Origin: Catenulispora pinistramenti | GTDB taxonomy: Bacteria; Actinomycetota; Actinomycetes; Streptomycetales; Catenulisporaceae | Direction of reading: 5' to 3' | Length of the DNA: 60,950 bases | Assembly: GCF_018274385.1 (NCBI RefSeq) | Contig: NZ_JAAFYZ010000038.1 | Location: 1-60,950, forward strand | Shown here: one piece after another, positions 36,008 through 44,403 of the stretch | How the letters are laid out: every line of letters begins with the position of its first letter | Position numbering within the stretch: the first letter of the stretch is position 1 | Translations under genes and position numbers: made by a program | The notes under the pieces: model-generated | What the model was told of the DNA's origin: nothing | What the model saw: the letters and a program-made list of their open reading frames with translations, nothing else | Database searches by the model: none

Positions 36008-36756
36008 GGGGCGATCCGTTCCCCCGGCTCGGAGCCTGGGTCAAGCTCCCCGCGCCGGAGAGCGTCGAGCTGCTCGCGCTCGCCGGATTCGACTTCGCCG
36101 TGATCGACGCCGAGCACGGCGCGATCGACACCCGCACGATGTCGACCATGATCGGGCTGGCCCGCGGCTGCGGGCTCGCACCCTTCGTGCGGGTGGCCGG
36201 CACCGCACCGCGCGACGTCCAGGTACCGCTCGACGCGGGTGCGGCCGGCTTGCTCGTCCCGCAGATCGAAGACGCGGACCGGGCCCGGGACGCGGTGCGC
36301 GCGAGCCGGTTCCCCCCGCTGGGAGGACGCGGGGCCAGCACCTCCGGCCGAGCAGGCCGATGGGGGCTGGAGGCCCTCGGTGACTACCTGCGGACAGGCA
36401 ATGAGGACGTCCGCCTCGTCGTCCAAGCCGAGAGCGCCGGAGCCCTCAAGGCGATCGCCGAGATCGGCGAGGTCCCCGGCGTCGACGCGGTCTTCATCGG
36501 CCCGACCGATCTCGCGGTCTCCAGCGGGTTCGGGGAGAACGACAGCGCTCTGGCCGACCTCATCGGGGCGGCCGAACGACGCTGCGCCGAACATGGCATC
36601 ACCCTGGGGACCACGGCCTCCGGCAACGCGGCGGAACTGCTGGACAGCCGGGGATACAGCTTCCTCATCCTGGGGGCCGACACCACGATGCTGCGCCAGG
36701 CCGCGCACACGTTGGTCAGCGCTGTCCACACCGCCACGACAGGAGCCGACCGGTGA
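36004..36756 (+). CDS. HpcH/HpaI family aldolase
   Basis: A 250-residue class II pyruvate-type aldolase. GAWVKLPAPESVELLALAGF, FAVIDAEHGAID (metal/base region), LLVPQIEDADRARD and VFIGPTDLAVSSG match HpaI (4-hydroxy-2-oxoheptanedioate aldolase) and relatives, where Glu in PQIE and Asp bind a divalent cation. It would cleave a 4-hydroxy-2-oxoacid to pyruvate plus an aldehyde. It overlaps its neighbours on both sides (GTGA at each junction), so it works with the bicupin, SnoaL-like and DUF3500 proteins. Confidence 0.9.
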   Translation: MRGDPFPRLGAWVKLPAPESVELLALAGFDFAVIDAEHGAIDTRTMSTMIGLARGCGLAPFVRVAGTAPRDVQVPLDAGAAGLLVPQIEDADRARDAVRASRFPPLGGRGASTSGRAGRWGLEALGDYLRTGNEDVRLVVQAESAGALKAIAEIGEVPGVDAVFIGPTDLAVSSGFGENDSALADLIGAAERRCAEHGITLGTTASGNAAELLDSRGYSFLILGADTTMLRQAAHTLVSAVHTATTGADR

Positions 36757-37244
36757 CCGCCGACGCTCAGACCGGCGACGGACAGCAGACCCTCACCCTC
36801 CTGCACACCCAGCTGTCGATGCTGGTGACGGCACTGTGGTTCGAGATCGACCACCGCGACGGTTCAGCGGCCTCCGGCTTCTTCACCCCCGACGCCGAGC
36901 TGACGTTCTCGCGCCGGACCTTCCGCGGCACCGACGAGATCAACGGCGTGTACAGCGACCGCGCCGCACGAGGGCCGCGGGTCTCACGCCACCTGACGTC
37001 CGACTTCCACATCCTGCGTCAGGAGGCCGACCTCGTAGAGGCCGTATCTGTCCTCGTGCTCTACGCGCAGGACGGAGAACCTCCCATACCGACGACCGTT
37101 CCGGTACTCGTCGCCGACGTATCCGACCGCTTCGTCCGGGTCGGCGAAGCGGAAGGGGAGGCTCGCCGGTGGCTCATCGCTTCCCGGCGGATCGAGAACC
37201 GCTTTCTCCTGCCGGGCGACGTCCTCGCCGTCCCTACCGAGTAA
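36753..37244 (+). CDS. SnoaL/NTF2-like protein
   Basis: A 163-residue NTF2-fold protein. ALWFEIDHRDGSAASGFFTP, ADVSDRFVR and ASRRIENRFLL are typical of SnoaL_4 proteins related to small subunits of ring-hydroxylating systems and dehydratases. The GTG start overlaps the aldolase stop by 4 bases and DUF3500 begins 8 bases after its stop. Function is unassigned; small-substrate dehydratase or isomerase chemistry is possible. Confidence 0.8.
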   Translation: MTADAQTGDGQQTLTLLHTQLSMLVTALWFEIDHRDGSAASGFFTPDAELTFSRRTFRGTDEINGVYSDRAARGPRVSRHLTSDFHILRQEADLVEAVSVLVLYAQDGEPPIPTTVPVLVADVSDRFVRVGEAEGEARRWLIASRRIENRFLLPGDVLAVPTE

Positions 37245-37252
37245 GGAGCCAC

Positions 37253-38491
37253 ATGCCACGCCACCGACGCCCGGAAGACTTCCCCCTGCCGACGGTACGC
37301 AGCGAGCTGCCGATCGCAGACTCCCATCTGTTCGACGACCTGCTCCCACCGGAGGCGGCCTTCGAGCTGACGGCTGGTCTACGCCGCCATCTCGATCCCT
37401 ATGTCGGCGTCACGGAGAACGGCACGCCGCGCCCGGGCCTCTACCGTCTCGACGGTGCCGGGACGTCCCCGCACTCTGCGGTCAAGGCCGCTCAGGCCTA
37501 TCTCGAAGGCTTGGCGCCGCACCAGCGGGTGGTCGGCGCCCTGCCGATGGACGCCCCGGAATGGCGGCTGTGGACGAACGCGATCCCGACCTGGCATCCG
37601 AAGGGCATGCGCCTGGAACGGCTCGCCGCTGATGACCGGGAGCGTGCACTAGCCGTTGTCGAGGCCAGCCTCAGCCCGGCCGGCTACGCCCAAGTGCGAA
37701 CGGCGATGGCGCTCAACGAGAACCTGGGCGAGCTCATTGACGACTACCGGGACACGCTCACGGAGTTCGCCTACTGGTTCACGGTGTTCGGGACGCCGTC
37801 GGCGGATTCCCCGTGGGGATGGCAGCTGATGGGTCACCACGTGGACCTGCACTGCGTGTTCGTCGGCGGGCAGACGGTTCTCGCCCCCGTGTTCCTCGGC
37901 GCCGAGCCGGCGACCGGGACGGGGCGGTTCGAAGGCTTGCACGCCTTCGGCGACGAGACCGACGTCGGCTTGGCGTTCCGCCGCACCCTGGAACCCGACC
38001 GGGAGAACGAGTTCCTTCTCGGATCGTCGCTGCGCGCCGAAGACCTCCCGCCCGAGCTCGCCGGGCCGTGGAACGGACGGCATCTCGCCGGTGCGGGCAG
38101 TGACAACCTCATCCTGCCGCCCGAGGGAATCGTCGCGGCGAGCCTGCCGCCCGACCAGCGCGACGGGCTGGTGGGGCTGATCCGGGTCTACCTCGACCGC
38201 CTCCCGGCCCCGCAGGCCGAGCGCACCCTGGCACTCGTCCGTGAGCACTTCGACCAGACGCGGTTCGCCTGGCGCGGCGGTCACGACGACGAATGCGCCT
38301 TCTACTACCGGATCCACTCCCCCGTGCTCCTGGTCGAGTACGACAACCACCCCGGTGTCTTCCTCACCAATTCCGAGCCGGCCCGCTTCCACGTCCACAC
38401 CATCGTGCGAGCGCCCAACGGCAACGACTACGGACGCGATCTCCTCGCCCAGCACTACCGGCTTCACCACAGCGGTCAGGGGGCTGGCTGA
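37253..38491 (+). CDS. DUF3500 family protein
   Basis: A 412-residue protein recognisable as DUF3500 from WGWQLMGHHVDLHCVFV, PVFLGAEPATGTG, FAWRGGHDDECAFYYRI, LLVEYDN and a final HVHTIVR ... NDYGRDLLAQHY. No biochemical function is established for the family to my knowledge. The conserved paired His (GHH) and terminal HVH suggest a metal or acid/base site. No signal peptide is seen. The start follows AAGGAG. It ends a four-gene coupled operon, which implicates it in a small-acid catabolic step. Its 3' two thirds lie antisense to the run-on frame of the convergent monooxygenase. Confidence 0.85.
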   Translation: MPRHRRPEDFPLPTVRSELPIADSHLFDDLLPPEAAFELTAGLRRHLDPYVGVTENGTPRPGLYRLDGAGTSPHSAVKAAQAYLEGLAPHQRVVGALPMDAPEWRLWTNAIPTWHPKGMRLERLAADDRERALAVVEASLSPAGYAQVRTAMALNENLGELIDDYRDTLTEFAYWFTVFGTPSADSPWGWQLMGHHVDLHCVFVGGQTVLAPVFLGAEPATGTGRFEGLHAFGDETDVGLAFRRTLEPDRENEFLLGSSLRAEDLPPELAGPWNGRHLAGAGSDNLILPPEGIVAASLPPDQRDGLVGLIRVYLDRLPAPQAERTLALVREHFDQTRFAWRGGHDDECAFYYRIHSPVLLVEYDNHPGVFLTNSEPARFHVHTIVRAPNGNDYGRDLLAQHYRLHHSGQGAG

Positions 38492-39691
38492 CAGCACACG
38501 AGGAGCAGCAGGGGTGCTCCCTGGTTCCAGGCCGGCGGCCACTTCGGGGTTGAGGACGGCGTGCCGGCTCCCGGCCTCGATGTCGCGCCAGATGCGCTGC
38601 AACGGGTTGGATTCGCCGAAGCTCGAAGCCCCCTGGGCCGAGCACACGATGCGGACCGCCTCACGCGCGTGGACCGCCGCCATCCCGGCGTCCATCCGCA
38701 TCCGTGCTCGCGCATCGTAGTCGGGGAACACCCCGGCCAGCGCCCCCTCGTCGATGTCGGCCGCCGCGCGGTAGGCGTGCAGTTGGGCGGAGTCGGCGAG
38801 CGCCGCCGCGTTCGCGGCGGCGAGCTGGACGGTGGGTGCCTCGGCCTGGGAGGCGTAGCTCGTCAGGGTCAGGCTCCGCCGCGGGGCCCGCTCGATCAGC
38901 AGGTCGACGGCGGCGGCGGCCAGCCCGAGCTGGGGCCCGGTCAACACCAGCGCCGTGACCGGCACGAACGGGGCCCGGTAGAGCGCCTCGTCGGCGAAAG
39001 GCGTGGCGTAGCGGCCCTCGACGGCGTCAGGGATCGAGTGGAAGCGGTGCGCGGGCACGAAGAGGTCTTCGCCGACGAGCGTGTTCGACGCGGTCCCGCG
39101 CATGCCCGTCACGAACCAGGTGTCCTCGACGGTCAGCTCCGACATCGGCGCGAGCACGATGCCGACGGCGTCCGCCGTGCCCTCCGCGTCCGGCCGGGTG
39201 ACCCCCAGGACCGCCCAGTCGGCGTGGACGCACCCGGAAGCCGGGGCCCACCGCCCGGTCACCCGGTACCCGCCCTCCACCACGCGCGCGGTGCCCGAGG
39301 GGGTCACGACGCCGGCGACCCGCGCGTGGGGGGTGTCGGCCCAGACGTCGTCCTGGGCCCGGGCGGGGAACAGCCCGACGAACCACGCGTTGGCGTTGAG
39401 CAGTGAGGTCAGCCAGGCGGTGGATCCGCAGGCGCGCCCGACTTCGCGGCCGACCTCCAGCAGCGTGCGGAAATCGGTCTGCAGACCGCCGTACCGGGCC
39501 GGCTGCATCAGCGAGAGCAGGCCGGCCTCGGCCAGGGCGTCGATGTTCTTCGCGGGCACCCCGCGCTCGCGGTCGGTCAGATCGGCGTTGCCGGCGAGCA
39601 CAGGTCGCAGCGTGGCGGCCCGCTCGACGAGGTCGGCCCGCAATGCGCGGGCAGCGTCGGTGATGTGCGGAACGTCCATGGAGATACTCAT
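37649..39691 (-). CDS. Flavin-dependent monooxygenase oxygenase (HsaA-like) with lost stop and antisense run-on
   Basis: From 39691 down to about 38530 the frame encodes a close paralogue of the protein at 8402-9610 ([54 protein letters not shown]). The last 15 or so residues of the paralogue are absent. The frame then continues without a stop for about 290 codons through the antisense strand of the DUF3500 gene, to 37649, giving a 680-residue predicted product. The tail is low-complexity Val/Glu/Arg-rich and unlike any domain. The 3' end was probably deleted when the two operons were joined. It may still work as an oxygenase if the tail is tolerated or clipped. The start follows GGAG. Confidence 0.75.
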   Translation of the reverse strand: MSISMDVPHITDAARALRADLVERAATLRPVLAGNADLTDRERGVPAKNIDALAEAGLLSLMQPARYGGLQTDFRTLLEVGREVGRACGSTAWLTSLLNANAWFVGLFPARAQDDVWADTPHARVAGVVTPSGTARVVEGGYRVTGRWAPASGCVHADWAVLGVTRPDAEGTADAVGIVLAPMSELTVEDTWFVTGMRGTASNTLVGEDLFVPAHRFHSIPDAVEGRYATPFADEALYRAPFVPVTALVLTGPQLGLAAAAVDLLIERAPRRSLTLTSYASQAEAPTVQLAAANAAALADSAQLHAYRAAADIDEGALAGVFPDYDARARMRMDAGMAAVHAREAVRIVCSAQGASSFGESNPLQRIWRDIEAGSRHAVLNPEVAAGLEPGSTPAAPRVLSASPLTAVVKPVVLGEEIASVVVAVGRSHDGVDVEAGRLGIGEEDTGVVVVLDQEHGGVDPVVEGAFVVVTAAPGEPRLVEVLTDECQGALGLRGREAVEVDPDQPHQPVALVGRQARRDDSLGRQDEVVTARTGEMPSVPRPGELGREVFGAQRRSEKELVLPVGFQGAAERQADVGLVAEGVQAFEPPRPGRRLGAEEHGGENRLPADEHAVQVHVVTHQLPSPRGIRRRRPEHREPVGELRERVPVVVNELAQVLVERHRRSHLGVAGRAEAGLDNG

Positions 39692-39730
39692 CGTCGTGAC
39701 TCCGGTGTCAGGGTTCTTACGGGACAGGTG

Positions 39731-40225
39731 TCAGCTCGCGACAGCGAGACGGGAATGCGTGCCGAAGACCCGGCGCGCGTAGACCAGCGGCGCCGTGGAG
39801 GTCGGCTCCGCCTCCTCGACACCCACGACGAGCAGGACATGGTCACCGCCGTCCACGTGGCGTTCGACGCGTCCGGCCGTCCACCCGGCGGACTCCGGCA
39901 GGTAGGGCAGTCCGGCGCGGACGCTCCAGGCGACACCGTCGAACTTCAGGCCCGGTCCCCGGCTCCGGCGCGCGAACGTCGAGGCCAGCTCCTGCTGGTG
40001 GGCACCGAGGATGTTCACCCCCACCCGCTCCCCCGGCTGGAGGTGGGCCAGCAGTGCCGAGGAGCGGTCCAGGGCGAAGCTCACCAGCGGCGGGTCGAGC
40101 GAGAGCGAGGCGAAGCTCGACACGGTGCTGCCGTGCGGCCGTCCGTCGGCGCTCGTCGCCGTCACCACGGTGACGGGGGCGCACACCCCGCTCATCAACT
40201 CGACGAAGGTCTCTCGGTCGATCAT
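39731..40225 (-). CDS. Flavin reductase (HsaB/HpaC type) of a two-component monooxygenase
   Basis: A 164-residue flavin:NAD(P)H reductase. Marks are VCAPVTVVTATSADG, GSTVSSFASLSLDPPLVSFA near residue 32, GVNILGAHQQELASTFA and a His-rich C-terminal strand VERHVDGGDHVLLVV. It supplies reduced FMN or FAD to the adjacent oxygenase, whose gene follows 39 bp downstream. The start follows GAGGCGGACA. It might also serve the orphan paralogue at 8402. Confidence 0.93.
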   Translation of the reverse strand: MIDRETFVELMSGVCAPVTVVTATSADGRPHGSTVSSFASLSLDPPLVSFALDRSSALLAHLQPGERVGVNILGAHQQELASTFARRSRGPGLKFDGVAWSVRAGLPYLPESAGWTAGRVERHVDGGDHVLLVVGVEEAEPTSTAPLVYARRVFGTHSRLAVAS

Positions 40226-40341
40226 TGTCCGCCTCCCGGTGCGCTCGAATCGGTCAGTCGGTGTGCGCGGCCTGGTCGATCACCACGTCCGACAGCACGA
40301 AGTCAACTCCGGCGCACCGGGCGGCTGCTTGGTCTGCCGGC

Positions 40342-41694
40342 TCAGAATCCCGGCCGCCCGTTGGTCTGCCGCGGCAGGAGTACCGCGTCCCCGAATTCCT
40401 CGGCGAGCGCCAGGGCGGCGTGCAGAGCGAAGCGGCGATCGTCAAGGTCGTGTCCCAGCACCTCTTGGGCCCGCTTCACGCGATAGGTGACGGTCCCCCG
40501 TGCCACATGCAGCCGGCGGGCGACCTCCACGAGGCTGCGCTCGGCGCCGAGGTAGTGGTAGAGCGTGGTCCGCAGCGCTTCCATCGGCGCGCCGCGGACG
40601 CAGAGCCCGCCGAGTTCCCGGCGCACGAACTCACCGGCCGCGTCGAGATCGGTGGCCAACAGCGCGACGGCGGCGACGTCGCCGTATGCCGTCGCAGGCC
40701 TCGGAGCCCGCCCGGCCTCGCGCCGCAGCTGCTCGACCCGCTCCCCGCGCTCGGCCTCGCGGTGCGAGCGGCGAAAGCCCGCGACGCCGTCGCCGGAGGT
40801 GCCGAAGGCCGCCTGGATGCGCTGGCTGGACAGTGTCTGCACGACGGTCTCCCAGGAACCGGTTCGGCGCGCGCCGTCCCGGGGAACGGTGCCCCAGGCC
40901 CACAACCGTCCCGAGGCCACCGGCACGACCAGTGTCGTCGTGGCGCCTCGGGCCCGGAGCACCTCGATCGCCGCCGCCCGCAGTCTGGGACCGTCGTTCG
41001 CCGAGTCCGACCACGCCACCACCGCCTCGTGGGTCCGTCGCAGGTCGTATCCGAGGACCCGCGAGGCCTCGCCGACGTCCGCCGCGGCACCGCTGAGCAG
41101 GGAACGGACGATGTCGGCCCGCGCCGCGGCGGCACTGGTGCTCCACACCTCGTGCTCCACGAGGTAGGCGCGGATCATCGCGTCGGAGAGGTCGTCGACG
41201 TAGGAGAACAGCTCGCGGGAGATCGCCGTGACCTCATCGGCCCTCGCTCGCGGGTCGACCAGCTCCACGCACGCCCGCAGGAAGGCCTCGGTCGTCGCGG
41301 CGTGCCCGACCCGGACCCCGTGGAGCACCTGTTCCAGCGGTATGCCCCGGTGAACGAACTCGCGGATGCCGACCAAGGTGGCCTCGCCGGTGGGCGGGCC
41401 GGCCGCCTGGCCTTCCACCAGGGCGACCAGCGCCCGCACAGTGGTGACTTCGTTGCCTGCGCGGAGCATCTCGACGGCGGCCGAGCCGCCGCCGAGGGCC
41501 GGCACCTCGCCGAGGATCCGCCCCACGACCGCCGAACTGAGCTCCATCGCCCAGCGCACGGGATCGGCACCGACGCGCGCGACGGCGTCCTCGATGATCT
41601 CGCGGGGGCAGGCCGCCTGGTCGAGATCGACCTCACGGTGCGGGCCCAGCCGCGCGAGCCAGGTTCGCCGCGGCCACCGACCGGTCTGGGTCAC
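40342..41694 (-). CDS. PucR family transcriptional regulator
   Basis: A 450-residue PucR/CdaR-type activator. The N-terminal sensory region ends near residue 170, a GGDEF-like central domain includes LGYDLRRTHEAVVAW, and the C-terminal helix-turn-helix is SLVEVARRLHVARGTVTYRV plus KRAQEVLGHD. The GTG at 41694 sits 5 bases after GGGAGGG; an upstream start at 41790 is weaker. It precedes the flavin reductase and oxygenase on the same strand and is the intact counterpart of the broken gene at 9789-10824. Confidence 0.9.
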   Translation of the reverse strand: MTQTGRWPRRTWLARLGPHREVDLDQAACPREIIEDAVARVGADPVRWAMELSSAVVGRILGEVPALGGGSAAVEMLRAGNEVTTVRALVALVEGQAAGPPTGEATLVGIREFVHRGIPLEQVLHGVRVGHAATTEAFLRACVELVDPRARADEVTAISRELFSYVDDLSDAMIRAYLVEHEVWSTSAAAARADIVRSLLSGAAADVGEASRVLGYDLRRTHEAVVAWSDSANDGPRLRAAAIEVLRARGATTTLVVPVASGRLWAWGTVPRDGARRTGSWETVVQTLSSQRIQAAFGTSGDGVAGFRRSHREAERGERVEQLRREAGRAPRPATAYGDVAAVALLATDLDAAGEFVRRELGGLCVRGAPMEALRTTLYHYLGAERSLVEVARRLHVARGTVTYRVKRAQEVLGHDLDDRRFALHAALALAEEFGDAVLLPRQTNGRPGF

Positions 41695-41810
41695 ACTCGC
41701 CCTCCCTGGGGCTACGATGTCGCGCTGGAGTCCGCGGCCAGGGCGGATGTGGTGCACTAGAATTCTCAGTCCGATCGAAGGGCTGATCAACGACGGGCTG
41801 CCGAAGCCAC

Positions 41811-41829
41811 CGTTCGGCCGAGCCGAACG
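41811..41829. promoter_or_regulatory. Inverted repeat in the PucR/LysR divergent region
   Basis: CGTTCGGC-CGA-GCCGAACG is a perfect 8-bp inverted repeat with a 3-base centre, 25 bp before the LysR start. It could be the LysR autoregulatory site or an RNA hairpin in its leader. Confidence 0.5.
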
Positions 41830-41853
41830 ATGAGGTGCGGCGGGAGGCGGGCA

Positions 41854-42774
41854 GTGAACCTACGTCAGATGGAGTGCTTCCTCGCGGTCGCGGACGAACT
41901 GCACTTCCGGCGGGCCGCCGACCGTCTGCGACTGGCTCCGCCCAGTGTCAGCGAGGCCGTCGCGGGCCTGGAACGCAGCCTCGGCAGCCGACTGGTCGAC
42001 CGTACGAGCCGCCAGGTGCGGCTGACACCCTTCGGCGCCGAGTTCGCCGCCGCGATCCGACAACCGATCGAGGCGCTGTACCAGGCCCACCGGAGCGCGC
42101 GCCTGCGCTCGGCCCACCACCGCGACCTCGTCGTCGCCCACACCCCGGAACTGGGACAGCTGCTCCTGCCACGACTGGTCGAGGCCTGGCCCGCCACCGC
42201 GGCCGACGACGAAACCCGGAGCCGGTGGCGTCCAGTGCCCATGCACACCCCCGAGCAACTCGCCGCCGTGGCGAACGGCGAGGTGGACATCGGCCTGTGC
42301 TGGTCGGTCCCCGAGCAGCCGGGGATCGCCAGTGCCGTACTCGGCGAGTTCCCGCTGGTCGCCGTGCTCCAGGTGTCGGACCCGCTGGCGAGCCGCCGCG
42401 AAGTGGCGCTCGCCGACCTGCGCGGCCGCCAGATCCTGACCACGCCGCGTACCGACAACCCCTACCTCGACAGCCAGTTGCAGGCGGACATCACCCGGGC
42501 CGGCATCGCCCGAACCCACCTGGAGGAGGTGGGACGCTTCGACGAGCTGGCGGTGCACGTGGCCACGCGCGGCCATGTGGGCATCCACCCCGGGCCGATC
42601 GTGTTCACCGGCCCGGTGCCCGCGGTGACGTTCCGCCCGATCTCCGACGCCTCCGCCGGCGTCCGGATCTGCGCGATCAGCCACGCCGAGGCTCGCAGCG
42701 ATTCCATCGCGGCGCTCCTGGCGTGCCTGCGGTCGATCGTCGTCTCGCTCGACATCGCAGACCGGCTCACTTGA
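41854..42774 (+). CDS. LysR family transcriptional regulator
   Basis: A 306-residue LysR protein. The N-terminal helix-turn-helix reads LRQMECFLAVADELHFRRAA, APPSVSEAVAGLERSLGSRL, followed by RTSRQVRLTPFG. The effector domain has a periplasmic-binding-protein-like fold (LVVAHTPELGQLLLPRLVEA, VDIGLCW). The GTG at 41854 has GGGAGG 8 bases upstream. It is divergent from the PucR gene, so both may control the oxygenase locus. Confidence 0.93.
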   Translation: MNLRQMECFLAVADELHFRRAADRLRLAPPSVSEAVAGLERSLGSRLVDRTSRQVRLTPFGAEFAAAIRQPIEALYQAHRSARLRSAHHRDLVVAHTPELGQLLLPRLVEAWPATAADDETRSRWRPVPMHTPEQLAAVANGEVDIGLCWSVPEQPGIASAVLGEFPLVAVLQVSDPLASRREVALADLRGRQILTTPRTDNPYLDSQLQADITRAGIARTHLEEVGRFDELAVHVATRGHVGIHPGPIVFTGPVPAVTFRPISDASAGVRICAISHAEARSDSIAALLACLRSIVVSLDIADRLT

Positions 42775-42816
42775 CGCTCCGCGGCCCGGCCCATCCGTCC
42801 GGCCGCTCCGGTCCAC

Positions 42817-42927
42817 GCGCCAAGAGATTCCGGCATGCTGCACGACCGAGTCGTCCGCGCCGCCGACGTCGACCGGCTGGCCTCGATGATCATGCGCGGC
42901 AACGCCGTCGATCTCTACCGGCTGTGA
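42817..42927 (+). pseudogene. Possible amidohydrolase C-terminal remnant
   Basis: In the 279-bp gap after the LysR gene, one frame reads DRVVRAADVDRLASMIMRGN then AVDLYRL and stops at 42927. The MRGNAxxLYxL ending is characteristic of amidohydrolase 2 proteins, but nothing upstream supplies the barrel. It is probably a leftover 3' end. The rest of the gap shows no gene. Confidence 0.35.
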
Positions 42928-43053
42928 GCCGAGTCGCCGGTGTCCGGTCAGAGCCCGTGGCCATCGTCCGACCACTGAAACGGTAGAGCGACCCACTCAC
43001 CCGTTTGTATCGCCGGCCAGGTGCGGTGGCCGTGCCGAGGTTAGACATGATCT

Positions 43054-44037
43054 GTGGCAACTCAGCGGACCGACGAGGCCGGCGGGAACCGTGCGGGCGC
43101 TGCCGCCAAGTCCGCGCCGATCCACTTCATCGTCGAAGTGCTTCGGGGACAGGCGCAGGTGGACTTCATGCCCAGCGCGCTGTGCGGGGTGTTCTTCGCC
43201 GTCGCCCTGTTCGTCTCCGGCTGGCGCTACGGCTTCTACGGGCTCCTCGGCACCGCTTTGGCCACCGGCACGGCGATCGTGCTGGGCGTCAACCGGGACC
43301 GGGTCGCCGCGGGGCTGGAAGGGTTCAACGGATGCCTGGTCGCGGTCGGCTTCGCGGTCTTCCTCGGCGCGGACCACGCCTCGACCTGGCTGCTCGCCGC
43401 GGCCGGCGCGATCACCGTCACCGTCGTGACCGCCGCCTTGGACCAGGTGCTGTCGACGTGGAACATCCCGACCTTCACGGCACCTTTCTGCATCATCGCG
43501 ACGGTCGTGATCGTCGCGGCGCCGGGGTTCCGGCGCATATGGCACAGCGATAAGAACCTCTCGGCGTTTCCCGGTGTGGCGACCGGTAGGACCGCTCTGA
43601 CCTGGCACGACATCTGGCACGCGTTCCTGGGCAACGTCGGGCAGATCTTCTTCATGCCCCAGTGGTACGTCGGCCTGCTCTTCCTGCTGGGCATCTTCGC
43701 CGCGAGCCGGCTGGCCGGCGCCATGGCCTGTCTCGGCAGCGCCGTCGGGATCCTGGTCGCCTGGACGCTCGGCTCACCGGCCGACAGCGTGGCCCAGGGG
43801 CTGATGGGCTACAACTCCGTCCTGGTCGCCATGGCTCTGTGCGGGGTGTTCATCAAGGTCAATGGCTGGAGCGTCGCCTACGCCGTCCTCGGCGCCGCCG
43901 TCGCGACCGTGCTGACCACGGGGATGGGCAACTTCACCAGCACCTTCGGCGGGCATGCCTTCACCTGGCCCTTCGTCCTGACCGCGCTGGCTTTCGTCGC
44001 CGCGGTCCCCTCCTTCCCCCGACTCCGGCGGACCTGA
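43054..44037 (+). CDS. Urea transporter (UT family)
   Basis: A 327-residue channel-type urea transporter with about 10 membrane segments in two homologous halves. The paired signatures are GLEGFNGCLVAVGF (near residue 88) and GLMGYNSVLVAMAL (near 248), with NIPTFTAPF and FTSTFGGHAFTWPF lining the slot. It lets urea equilibrate into the cell for the urease encoded immediately downstream. The GTG start gives an Ala/Gly-rich N-terminus. Its stop codon lies inside the first unit of a 15-bp tandem repeat. Confidence 0.92.
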   Translation: MATQRTDEAGGNRAGAAAKSAPIHFIVEVLRGQAQVDFMPSALCGVFFAVALFVSGWRYGFYGLLGTALATGTAIVLGVNRDRVAAGLEGFNGCLVAVGFAVFLGADHASTWLLAAAGAITVTVVTAALDQVLSTWNIPTFTAPFCIIATVVIVAAPGFRRIWHSDKNLSAFPGVATGRTALTWHDIWHAFLGNVGQIFFMPQWYVGLLFLLGIFAASRLAGAMACLGSAVGILVAWTLGSPADSVAQGLMGYNSVLVAMALCGVFIKVNGWSVAYAVLGAAVATVLTTGMGNFTSTFGGHAFTWPFVLTALAFVAAVPSFPRLRRT

Positions 44038-44075
44038 CCGGATCTGACCTGACCGGATCTGACCTGACCGGACCA
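44031..44075. repeat. Tandem 15-bp repeat, three copies, before ureA
   Basis: GACCTGACCGGATCT at 44031-44045 and 44046-44060, then GACCTGACCGGACCA at 44061-44075. The repeat begins in the urea transporter's last codons and ends 20 bp before ureA. It could tune spacing or RNA structure between the two genes. Confidence 0.9.
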
Positions 44076-44095
44076 CCCCCGAATGTGAGGCGAGC

Positions 44096-44401
44096 ATGAA
44101 CCTGTCCCCCCGCGAGATCGACAAGCTCTACATCTACGTCGTGGCAGACCTCGCGGCCAAGCGCCGGGCCCGCGGTGTGAAGCTGAACTACAGCGAGGCG
44201 TGCGCGCTGATCAGCGAGGCCATCTTGGAGGGCGCCCGGGACGGGAAGAGCGTCGCGCAGTGCATGGAGATCGGCAAACAGGTCGTCTCGGCTGGCGACG
44301 TCATGGACGGCGTGCGGGAGATGCTCCCGCTGCTGCAGGTCGAGGCCGCGTTCATGGACGGCACCAAGCTCGTCTCCTGCCACGACCCGGTCGGTGCTTG
44401 A
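44096..44401 (+). CDS. ureA: Urease subunit gamma
   Basis: A 101-residue urease gamma subunit with [18 protein letters not shown] at the N-terminus, [20 protein letters not shown], and [17 protein letters not shown] at the end. Length equals the family norm. It is the first structural subunit of the operon. It is followed, unusually, by a CbiX-like gene (2-base gap) rather than directly by ureB. Confidence 0.97.
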   Translation: MNLSPREIDKLYIYVVADLAAKRRARGVKLNYSEACALISEAILEGARDGKSVAQCMEIGKQVVSAGDVMDGVREMLPLLQVEAAFMDGTKLVSCHDPVGA

Positions 44402-44403
44402 CG

